NCBI GenBank assembly: GCA_016293365.1
Contig: JAEDEK010000064.1
Location: 1 to 10,937, forward strand
Source of the DNA: Bulleidia sp.
GTDB lineage: Bacteria; Bacillota_I; Bacilli_A; Erysipelotrichales; Erysipelotrichaceae
Direction of reading: 5' to 3'
DNA length: 10,937 bases
Below are positions 1 through 6,384 of this stretch, one piece after another; positions within the stretch are counted from its first letter, which is position 1; each line of letters begins with the position of its first letter. Made by a program: the position numbers and the translations under genes. Below the pieces are notes generated by a model that was given only the letters and a program-made list of their open reading frames with translations, had not been told where the DNA came from and did not search any database.

Positions 1-1185
1 GCTAAAAAGGAAAAGAAAGAAATCGCTGGTGGTTTACTTTTAAGTGCTGCTTTAACCAGTATGTTAACAGGTATTACTGAACCGATCGAATTCACATTCC
101 TGTTTGTTGCTCCATTACTTTATGTCATTCACTGCGTCTTTGCAGGTCTTGCCTACATGCTGATGCACATCCTCAATGTCGGTGTTGGTATGACATTCTC
201 TGGAGGTCTGATTGACCTGACTCTGTTTGGTATCCTGCAGGGTAACGCAAAGACACACTGGATCTGGGTTGTTGTCGTCGGTGTTGTATACTTCGTTGTT
301 TACTTCCTTGTCTTCTCTACACTCATCAAGAAGATGAACCTGAAGACACCGGGAAGAGAAGAAGATGATGAAGAAACAAAGCTTTACACAAGAAGCGATG
401 TCAACGCAAAAAATGCTTCTGCCAATAACAGCGATGCACAGTCCGCTCTGATTGCCAAAGGCCTTGGCGGAAGCGGAAACCTCTGTGATGTTGACTGCTG
501 TGCTACAAGATTAAGAGTCACAGTTCACGATGCATCCAAGGTTGACCAGGCAATTCTCAAGGCATCCGGCGCAGCTGGTGTGATTGTTAAGGGTAATGGC
601 GTACAGGTCATCTATGGTCCAAAGGTATCCGTTATCAAGTCCAATCTGGAAGATTATCTTTCTTCCCCACATGCAGAAGAAGAAATTGAAGTTCCAGTTG
701 TTACAGAAGAAGTCAAGCCACAGGAAAACAGCCTGCACGGTACATTCAATGCCATCTGCAAAGGCAAGGTTGATCTGATCACAAATACACCGGATGAATC
801 CTTCGCTCAGAAGATGATGGGTGATGGTGTCATGTTCGAACCGGAAGAAGGAAAGATATATGCACCATGCGACGGTACAGTTGAATTCGTATTCCCAACA
901 AAGCATGCCATCGGTATGAAGAGCGTGGATGGAGTTGAACTGTTGCTGCACATCGGTATTGATACAGTCAAGATGAATGGTGAAGGCTTTGATGTCAGAG
1001 TCAGCGATGGTCAGAGCGTCAAGGCTGGAGATCTGCTGATGGAAGTCGATCTTGCTAAGGTCAAGGAACAGGCAAAGTCCACCGCTTCCGTTATGGTCTT
1101 CACAAATCTGTCTGAATCCAATACAATTGAAGTAGTCAGACTCGGTGATGTTGAACCATCTCAGCCGGTTGTCAATCTGAAATAA
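1..1185 (+). CDS. PTS sugar transporter subunit IICBA (glucose/GlcNAc type), 5'-truncated by window edge
   Basis: The reading frame is open from base 1, so the ATG at 61 is internal and the true start lies upstream; 394 residues are visible. The protein imports and phosphorylates a sugar, probably glucose or N-acetylglucosamine. Residues 1-115 are the end of the membrane IIC domain, with the family motif GITEPIEFTFLFVAP at 24-38 followed by hydrophobic segments. An acidic linker leads to IIB at about 145-225, with the phosphocysteine motif CATRLR (Cys167). A second linker leads to IIA at about 245-390, with TKHAIG (His302) and LLLHIGIDTV (phosphohistidine His317). The order IIC-IIB-IIA matches PtsG/NagE rather than BglF (IIB-IIC-IIA). 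All phosphorylation residues are present. An antiterminator gene follows after 21 bases, which suggests regulation by transcript antitermination, but the leader that would carry the RNA target is outside the window. The exact sugar cannot be told. Confidence 0.95.
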   Translation, partial: AKKEKKEIAGGLLLSAALTSMLTGITEPIEFTFLFVAPLLYVIHCVFAGLAYMLMHILNVGVGMTFSGGLIDLTLFGILQGNAKTHWIWVVVVGVVYFVVYFLVFSTLIKKMNLKTPGREEDDEETKLYTRSDVNAKNASANNSDAQSALIAKGLGGSGNLCDVDCCATRLRVTVHDASKVDQAILKASGAAGVIVKGNGVQVIYGPKVSVIKSNLEDYLSSPHAEEEIEVPVVTEEVKPQENSLHGTFNAICKGKVDLITNTPDESFAQKMMGDGVMFEPEEGKIYAPCDGTVEFVFPTKHAIGMKSVDGVELLLHIGIDTVKMNGEGFDVRVSDGQSVKAGDLLMEVDLAKVKEQAKSTASVMVFTNLSESNTIEVVRLGDVEPSQPVVNLK

Positions 1186-1206
1186 TCTTCGTTTCACAGG
1201 TGTTGT

Positions 1207-2028
1207 ATGTATAAAGTCAGAAAAGTCCTCAATAACAATGCAGTTGTCGTCATCGACACAGATTCCATGCAGGAATCCATCCTGATCGGTACAGGTATCG
1301 GTTTTCAGAAGAAAACCAATATGATACTGGATGCCGATCTGACAAAGCTGACAAGATACGTACAGGAAAAAGGTGTGGATGTTGCCACAAGAGCCGCAAA
1401 AAACGATGCAGTCTATCTGGAAGCAGCCAGTGAAATCATCACCCTGGCCGCCAGCACCTTTGATCAGTTTGATACAGGTATTCTTCTGACCCTGTCAGAT
1501 CATATTGCATTTGCGGTAAGTCGAATGAACAACGGACTTGTCATTACCAATCCATTCCGTAATGATATTCGTCTGATGTTCCATGAGGAATATGAAGTTG
1601 CCTTGAAGAGTGTGCCGATCATCGAAAAATACATCGGTATTACAATCAATGAAGATGAAGTATCCTATATCACACTGCACCTGCATTCCGCAAGAAGTGA
1701 TCTGAAAATCGATCAGACCCTGATGCTGGCAACTCTGATCAATGAATCCGTGCATGAGATTGAAGACATGCTGAATATTCACATTGATGAAAACAGTCTG
1801 TCCTACTCCAGACTTCTGACCCATCTGAAATACCTGCTGTTACGATGCAGAATAAAGGAAAAACTGCGGATTGACATGGATGAATACACAAGGAACAATT
1901 TCCCTGTTTCCTATGACATTGCTCATAACATCGTCCATAAGATGGAAAAGCATCTGAAACTGGACATTGATCCGACAGAAACAGGCTATCTTGCCATCCA
2001 CATTGAAAGAATATGCTCTGATGCATGA
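1207..2028 (+). CDS. BglG/LicT/GlcT-family transcriptional antiterminator (CAT-PRD1-PRD2)
   Basis: This 273-residue, full-length protein of the PRD antiterminator family binds an RNA hairpin in the leader of a PTS operon and prevents termination, under control of PTS phosphorylation. Residues 1-55 are the CAT RNA-binding domain, with KVLNNNAVVV and LIGTGIGFQKK. PRD1 (about 65-170) has His99 in LSDHIAF and His158 in TLHLH. PRD2 (about 171-273) has His206 in LLTHLKYLL and His265 in YLAIHIERI. These match the spacing of the four regulatory histidines in B. subtilis LicT (100, 159, 207, 269), so the switch looks intact. The gene lies 21 bases after the PTS permease with only a weak ribosome site (AGGT, 1198-1201), suggesting cotranscription or translational coupling. 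It is probably the regulator of that permease. GlcT and LicT subtypes cannot be separated by eye, so no symbol is given. Confidence 0.93.
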   Translation: MYKVRKVLNNNAVVVIDTDSMQESILIGTGIGFQKKTNMILDADLTKLTRYVQEKGVDVATRAAKNDAVYLEAASEIITLAASTFDQFDTGILLTLSDHIAFAVSRMNNGLVITNPFRNDIRLMFHEEYEVALKSVPIIEKYIGITINEDEVSYITLHLHSARSDLKIDQTLMLATLINESVHEIEDMLNIHIDENSLSYSRLLTHLKYLLLRCRIKEKLRIDMDEYTRNNFPVSYDIAHNIVHKMEKHLKLDIDPTETGYLAIHIERICSDA

Positions 2029-2032
2029 TCTC

Positions 2033-2058
2033 AAGGAAGACTCCAGTCTTCCTTTTTT
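2033..2058 (+). terminator. Rho-independent terminator after the PTS/antiterminator unit
   Basis: A perfect 10-bp inverted repeat (2033-2042 with 2045-2054) with a very tight turn is followed by a run of six T (2053-2058), five bases after the antiterminator stop codon. It ends the rightward transcript. Confidence 0.9.
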
Positions 2059-2069
2059 CGTATGGCAGG

Positions 2070-2096
2070 CAAAACAAAAACCGGTGTTACCCGGTT
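2070..2096 (-). terminator. Rho-independent terminator of the PurF-like gene
   Basis: Read on the - strand, the arms AACCGG and CCGGTT (2091-2096 with 2079-2084) enclose a 6-base loop and are followed by TTTTTGTTTT. It starts five bases beyond the stop codon of the PurF-like gene. Together with the + strand terminator at 2033-2058 it separates two convergent units. Confidence 0.82.
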
Positions 2097-2101
2097 ATTG
2101 A

Positions 2102-3517
2102 TTATTCTTCTCCATCAAAGCAGTATGTACAGAGTCTGCACTTCGGTAAGCCGATGGATTTTACCATGTCATGCAGGTCATGGTAACGCAGTGTTGTAAA
2201 GCCGGAAATACGACGGATCTCCTCACACATATTCTGATACTTTTCTGTAGAAGGATCAGCATATTCCTTCAGGATTTCCGGTGTGACTTTTCCGTTTTCA
2301 AGCTTATGAATCACTCTTCTTGTGATCAGATCCATTTCAGAAGAAGAACGTGAGAAGTTCAGATATTTACAGCCATACATGATCGGCGGGCAAGCTGGAC
2401 GTACATGTACTTCTTCTGCCCCGCTGTCATACAGGAACTGTGTTGTTTCTCCAAGCTGTGTACCTCTGACAATGGAGTCATCGATCAGAAGCAGTTTCTT
2501 GTCTCGAATCAGTTCCTTGACAGGAATCAGTTTCATCTTGGCAATCATGTTACGCTGCTTCTGGCTGGATGGCATGAAGGAACGAGGCCAGGTTGGTGTA
2601 TATTTGATGAATGGTCTGGAAAATGGAATTCCTGACTCATTGGAGTAACCTACCGCATGGGCAGTACCGGAGTCCGGTACACCGGCAACACTGTTGACTT
2701 CCACACTGTTTTCCTTATCTCTTTGTGCAAGCAGTCTGCCGCATTCATTACGCATGACTTCAACATTGACACCTTCATATGTGGATGATGGATAACCATA
2801 GTATACCCATAAGAAGGAACAGATCTTCATTTCTTCTCCTGGTGCCTTGCACTGAGTAACGCTGTCTGGTGTGATAAATACAATTTCACCAGGTCCAAGG
2901 TCACGATCATGTGTGTAACCAAGGTTCAGAAATGCGCTGCTTTCAAAAGTCATACAGTAACCCGTATCCTTTTTACCGATGATGATCGGTGTACGGCCAA
3001 GTCTGTCTCTGGAGGCATAGATTCCATCCTTTGTCAGAAGCAGAACACTCATGGATCCCTCAATGATATTCTGGACGTATTCCAGCCCTTCTACAATGCT
3101 GTTTTTGTGGTTGATCAAAGCCGCAACGAGCTCTGTCGGATTGATTTCACCTGTACTTGTTTCCAGAAAATGAGTAACCCCTCTTTCAAAGCACAGAGCC
3201 TTGAGTTCCTGCAGGTTATTGATACGGCCTACGGTAGTGATCGCAAAGGATCCAAGATGGCTTCTGACAAGTAATGGCTGCGCCTCGCTGTCAGAAATAA
3301 CGCCGATTCCAAGGTTTCCTTCGAATTCTTCAATGTCCTTTTCAAACTTTGTTCTGAAAGGTGTATTCTGAATGTTATGGATGGAACGGTTGAAACCATG
3401 TTCGCCATGGACAACCATACCTGCCCTTCTTGTTCCAAGATGGGAATGATAATCCACACCAAAGAACAGATCCAGTACACAATCCTCTTTTAATGCTGTG
3501 CCGAAAAATCCACTCAT
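2102..3517 (-). CDS. PurF-like amidophosphoribosyltransferase paralogue with degenerate glutaminase domain
   Basis: This 471-residue protein has the two-domain layout of glutamine PRPP amidotransferase, the first enzyme of purine synthesis. The C-terminal phosphoribosyltransferase half looks intact: GVPDSGTAHAVGY (279-291) and the PRPP motif LLLIDDSIVRGTQ (342-354). Cysteines that match the 4Fe-4S ligands of B. subtilis PurF are present: Cys233, Cys383 and the C-terminal cluster Cys460/463/466. The N-terminal Ntn glutaminase half is altered. The chain starts MSGFFG, with Ser where PurF has the processed nucleophile Cys (normally CG.FG). The conserved RYST is replaced by ISDSE (74-78) and the GNLxN turn by GRINN (97-101). 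Glutamine hydrolysis is therefore probably lost; it may use free ammonia, partner with another subunit or do something else. The start is supported by AAGGGGAG (3526-3533) eight bases upstream. No other pur gene is adjacent. It would probably be auto-annotated purF. Confidence 0.88.
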   Translation of the reverse strand: MSGFFGTALKEDCVLDLFFGVDYHSHLGTRRAGMVVHGEHGFNRSIHNIQNTPFRTKFEKDIEEFEGNLGIGVISDSEAQPLLVRSHLGSFAITTVGRINNLQELKALCFERGVTHFLETSTGEINPTELVAALINHKNSIVEGLEYVQNIIEGSMSVLLLTKDGIYASRDRLGRTPIIIGKKDTGYCMTFESSAFLNLGYTHDRDLGPGEIVFITPDSVTQCKAPGEEMKICSFLWVYYGYPSSTYEGVNVEVMRNECGRLLAQRDKENSVEVNSVAGVPDSGTAHAVGYSNESGIPFSRPFIKYTPTWPRSFMPSSQKQRNMIAKMKLIPVKELIRDKKLLLIDDSIVRGTQLGETTQFLYDSGAEEVHVRPACPPIMYGCKYLNFSRSSSEMDLITRRVIHKLENGKVTPEILKEYADPSTEKYQNMCEEIRRISGFTTLRYHDLHDMVKSIGLPKCRLCTYCFDGEE

Positions 3518-3676
3518 CTGTTATTCTCCCCTTTTTGACTGCAAAATCATATCACGAACCATTTCGATACAAAAGAAAAAACAGATGTTTTCTGTTTCAT
3601 ATGAAGAAAGAAATGTGCATTGATTTCTTCATTCTTTCATTCATTCCGTTTTTGTATCATAATAGAGAGCATGTAC

Positions 3677-3683
3677 AAAGGAG
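3677..3683 (+). promoter_or_regulatory. Ribosome-binding site fixing the PLP-lyase start
   Basis: AAAGGAG lies ten bases before ATG 3694. The frame is open back to 3430, but that extension would run antisense into the PurF-like gene and has no such site, so 3694 is taken as the start. Confidence 0.8.
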
Positions 3684-3693
3684 TGATAAACAG

Positions 3694-4950
3694 ATGATAA
3701 CAGAACAGATCAGTCCACAGCTTCTTGCTCTGGCAAAGCAGTCTGATACGCAGCTGAAAGAAACATATGACCGTATTGATGCAGTAGCTCTGCATAATTC
3801 CGACAGAATTCTCTCCGCCTTTATTGAAAACAGAGTATCCTATTCCGACTTTGCGGAAATGAATGGTTATGGCAACTATGATGAAGGAAGGGACAAACTG
3901 GAAAGAATGTTCGCAACCGTACTGGGGTGTGAGGATGCTCTTGTCAGACCTCATATCATGAGTGGTACAAATGCACTGTATCTGACTTTTTCCGGCCTGC
4001 TCAAACACGGAGATACGATGATTTCATTGACTGGAACACCATATGACTCCCTGCAGGAAATGATCGGAATCAGCGGTGAATCAACCCAGTCATTAAAGGC
4101 ATATGGTGTCAGATATGAACAGATCGATCTGATTGACAATGAATTTGATGAAGAGGCAATTGTCGAAAGACTGAAGCGCAATGATGTCCGACTTGTTGAA
4201 ATCCAAAGATCCCGTGGCTATTCCTCCCGCAGATCCTTAACACTTGATCGGATTGAACATGTCATTTCACGAATCAGAGAAGTCAACACAGATGTCATCA
4301 TCATGGTTGACAACTGCTATGGCGAACTTGTCGAAGAAAGAGAGCCTGGACATGTCGGTGCCGATGTTGTCGTAGGATCACTGATGAAAAACCTCGGTGG
4401 AGGCGTTGCTTCCACAGGTGGTTATATTGCTGGAAGAAAGGATCTGATTGAATCGATCGCCGATCGACTGACTGCTCCTGGCATCGGCAAATACCAGGGG
4501 GCAAATTTCAATCAGAACAATGCCTTCTTCAAAGGGCTGTTCATGGCTCCATCCGCTGTGGCAAGTGCTCTGAAAACTGCAGTCTTTTCAGCCTATATGC
4601 TGGAAAAGCTCGGCTATGACAATGTTTCTCCAGCCTGGAATGAATTTCGTACCGATATCATCCAGACAGTAGAGCTGAAGAGCGAAGAAAACCTGGTCCG
4701 CTTTACACAGGGCATTCAGGAAGCATCTCCGATTGATTCCTATGTCCGTGTCATGCCTGCTCCGATGCCTGGTTATCCATTTGATGAAGTCATGGCCTGC
4801 GGCAGCTTTACACAGGGCAGCACCATTGAACTTTCTGCCGATGCACCGGTTATTCCACCATATACCCTGTATATGCAGGGAGGATTATCTCTGGAATACG
4901 GAAAGCTTTCCATCCTGCTGGCCCTAACAAAAATCTCAGAAAATCAGTAA
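3694..4950 (+). CDS. Methionine gamma-lyase family / 'aluminium resistance' PLP-dependent protein (YnbB-like)
   Basis: A 418-residue fold-type I PLP enzyme of the Met_gamma_lyase family (B. subtilis YnbB type, often annotated aluminium resistance protein), at the family's usual length. PLP-site landmarks are SGTNA (90-94, cofactor phosphate), the Asp in MVDNCYGE (Asp206, ring nitrogen) and the Schiff-base lysine in GSLMKNLGGG (Lys232). The C-terminal region carries the glycine-rich QGGLSLEYGK. The physiological substrate is not settled for this family; by relation to cystathionine gamma-synthase-type enzymes, a sulfur amino acid carbon-sulfur lyase is the usual suggestion. It is transcribed divergently from the PurF-like gene, with 176 bases between the two starts, and ends at a terminator whose stem begins in its stop codon. 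A weak -10-like CATAAT lies at 3658-3663 without a convincing -35. No frameshift or missing key residue was seen. Confidence 0.9.
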   Translation: MITEQISPQLLALAKQSDTQLKETYDRIDAVALHNSDRILSAFIENRVSYSDFAEMNGYGNYDEGRDKLERMFATVLGCEDALVRPHIMSGTNALYLTFSGLLKHGDTMISLTGTPYDSLQEMIGISGESTQSLKAYGVRYEQIDLIDNEFDEEAIVERLKRNDVRLVEIQRSRGYSSRRSLTLDRIEHVISRIREVNTDVIIMVDNCYGELVEEREPGHVGADVVVGSLMKNLGGGVASTGGYIAGRKDLIESIADRLTAPGIGKYQGANFNQNNAFFKGLFMAPSAVASALKTAVFSAYMLEKLGYDNVSPAWNEFRTDIIQTVELKSEENLVRFTQGIQEASPIDSYVRVMPAPMPGYPFDEVMACGSFTQGSTIELSADAPVIPPYTLYMQGGLSLEYGKLSILLALTKISENQ

Positions 4951-4975
4951 ATGGCGGATTTCCCCGCCATTTTTC
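4949..4975 (+). terminator. Rho-independent terminator between convergent PLP-lyase and SDR genes
   Basis: AAATGGCGG (4949-4957) pairs with CCGCCATTT (4964-4972) across a 6-base loop, and a T-run follows to 4974. The stem starts inside the TAA stop of the PLP-lyase gene and the T-run touches the SDR stop codon (4974-4976). On the - strand only a broken T-run follows, so it may also work, less well, for the SDR gene. Confidence 0.85.
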
Positions 4976-5720
4976 ATATACTGCCGATCTGCCCGCCATC
5001 AATCCGGATGATCGTGTTGTTGATGAAATCCGCCTGATCGCTGACCAGAAAGGAAACAAGCGATGCCACTTCTTCCGCCTTCCCATATCGGCCAATCAAT
5101 ATCTTTTCACATTCCTTCTGCAGGAATTCCTCATCATAGCCATCCAGTTCACTTTCCGTGCCGATCAATCCTGGTGCCACCGCATTGACATGTACATCCG
5201 GCGCCAGCTGCATCGCAAGATTATGCGTCAATGAATTCAACGCCGCCTTGGATGCATCATAATCAATACTCATCGGATAATAGGTGTTGATTCCATTTGT
5301 GGAAGAAATATTGATGATCCTGCCATAGCCTTTTTCCTTCATGCGTGATCCGATTCTGCGGGCACAGTTATAGGCACCTATGACATTAACATCCAGTGTC
5401 CTTCTGAAGGATTCCACAGTCTTGACATAAAACAGATTGGAAAGATCCACAGCTGCATTATTGATCAATACATCCACGCATCCCATTTCTCTTTCCACTG
5501 CATTCACCATTTCATCTACCTGGATTTCATCTGATATATCACAGTGGACTGCCATGCAGCGGACATGATATGTGTCTGTGATATATGCCTGCAGCTGCTC
5601 TGCCTGCGCTTCTGAAGTCAGCCAGTTGATTACCACATCATAGCCATCCGATGCCAGGCGTTTTACGATGGCTTTGCCGATGCCCTTTGCTCCACCGGTT
5701 ACAAGTGCAATTCCTTTCAT
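4974..5720 (-). CDS. SDR-family NAD(P)H-dependent oxidoreductase (FabG-like), adjacent to efp
   Basis: A 248-residue classical short-chain dehydrogenase/reductase. The Rossmann motif TGGAKGIG is at 8-15, NNAA at 87-90, and the catalytic residues are Asn112, Ser140, Tyr154 and Lys158 (YDASK); the C-terminal IDGGQ is also typical. It should reduce a carbonyl with NAD(P)H. The substrate is unknown: FabG-type 3-oxoacyl-ACP reductase is the default label. Its place directly after efp raises another option, because in B. subtilis the SDR YmfI (EfpI) finishes the 5-aminopentanol modification of EF-P. However, the stretch around the catalytic serine (SSTNGINTYYPMS) does not look like the EfpI family as I recall it, so this is only a hypothesis. 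The start has AAAGGT just upstream. Only 29 bases separate it from the efp stop, and they hold the efp terminator, so expression must come from readthrough or a promoter inside efp. Confidence 0.9.
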   Translation of the reverse strand: MKGIALVTGGAKGIGKAIVKRLASDGYDVVINWLTSEAQAEQLQAYITDTYHVRCMAVHCDISDEIQVDEMVNAVEREMGCVDVLINNAAVDLSNLFYVKTVESFRRTLDVNVIGAYNCARRIGSRMKEKGYGRIINISSTNGINTYYPMSIDYDASKAALNSLTHNLAMQLAPDVHVNAVAPGLIGTESELDGYDEEFLQKECEKILIGRYGKAEEVASLVSFLVSDQADFINNTIIRIDGGQIGSI

Positions 5721-5733
5721 TGTTTTACCTTTG

Positions 5734-5759
5734 AAAAAAGAGCTTATGATTAAGCTCTT
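5734..5759 (-). terminator. Rho-independent terminator overlapping the efp stop codon
   Basis: On the - strand, AAGAGCTTA (5759-5751) pairs with TAAGCTCTT (5746-5738) across a 4-base loop, followed by six T (5739-5734). The TAA stop of efp (5752-5750) lies inside the hairpin. The SDR ribosome site begins immediately after it. Confidence 0.82.
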
Positions 5760-6307
5760 GAGGAATACTTTCCATCTGTTGTGGAAACAAGGATTTCTTC
5801 GCCTTCTTCAATAAACTGAGGAACACGAAGTGTCAGACCTGTATTTGTAGTAGCATCCTTTGTCTGTGTGGAAGGAGCACCCTTGATTGCAGGTGTTGTT
5901 TCTGTAACTGTCAGGACGACCTTATCCGGTACGGAAATTGTCAGAACTTCACCTTCAAACATAGCCAGCATGATATCACTGCCTTCAATCAGGAAGTACT
6001 TGTTGAAACCGACCTGATCTTCACTCAGTTCATATGTTTCAAATGTTTCCATATCCATGAAATAGTATGTATCACCTGCGGAATAGGAATACTGCGCTGC
6101 CTTCTTTTCGATCATTGCAGTTTCAAACTTAGTGTTTGCGTTGAAGTTTCTTTCCTGTGTGGAACCTGTCTTGAGGTTCTTCATCTTTGTCTTCAGAATT
6201 GCTGCACCCTTACCAGGCTTGACGTGCATGAATTCAATTACCTGCCATGGATCGCCATCGACCATGACTGTTAAACCTGTTCTGAAATCTCCAGCTTCGA
6301 TTGCCAT
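5750..6307 (-). CDS. efp: Elongation factor P
   Basis: A 185-residue protein, the standard length for EF-P. It binds the ribosome between the P and E sites and relieves stalling at consecutive prolines. The N-terminal KOW-like domain carries the tip loop HVKPGKGAA with Lys33, equivalent to B. subtilis Lys32, the site of 5-aminopentanol modification. The middle domain includes YYFMDMETFETYEL, followed by the OB domain with VTETTPAIKG and LTLRVPQFIEEGE, ending DGKYSSRA as in other bacilli. A lysine at the tip followed by a GKG-type loop fits a Firmicute EF-P rather than the arginine-tipped (EarP) type. The start is supported by AAAGGTGG about ten bases upstream, and a near-consensus promoter lies at 6346-6374. 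An SDR gene follows on the same strand. Confidence 0.98.
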   Translation of the reverse strand: MAIEAGDFRTGLTVMVDGDPWQVIEFMHVKPGKGAAILKTKMKNLKTGSTQERNFNANTKFETAMIEKKAAQYSYSAGDTYYFMDMETFETYELSEDQVGFNKYFLIEGSDIMLAMFEGEVLTISVPDKVVLTVTETTPAIKGAPSTQTKDATTNTGLTLRVPQFIEEGEEILVSTTDGKYSSRA

Positions 6308-6345
6308 ATTGTATTACCACCTTTTTCTATTGTTGATACGTGTAA

Positions 6346-6374
6346 ATTATAATGATTTACCGCAATATTATCAA
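6346..6374 (-). promoter_or_regulatory. efp promoter (sigma-A type)
   Basis: On the - strand, TTGATA (6374-6369), a 17-base spacer and perfect TATAAT (6351-6346). Transcription would start near 6339, giving a leader of about 30 bases. This is the best promoter match in the window and suits a constitutive translation factor. Confidence 0.82.
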
Positions 6375-6384
6375 TATCCACTCA

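Noticed and set aside
511..1197. Long 228-codon open frame antisense to the PTS IIB-IIA domains
   Set aside because: It has no recognisable domain or good ribosome site, and lies wholly opposite a protein with clear conserved motifs; it arises from the codon pattern of the real gene.
3430..3693. Possible 88-residue N-terminal extension of the PLP-lyase
   Set aside because: It would overlap the PurF-like gene on the other strand, has low-complexity content, and the family length and AAAGGAG site both point to the start at 3694.
4453..4467. Perfect inverted repeat TCGATCG-C-CGATCGA
   Set aside because: It lies inside the PLP-lyase coding region and encodes ordinary residues (SIADR) with no T-run or regulatory context; most likely chance.
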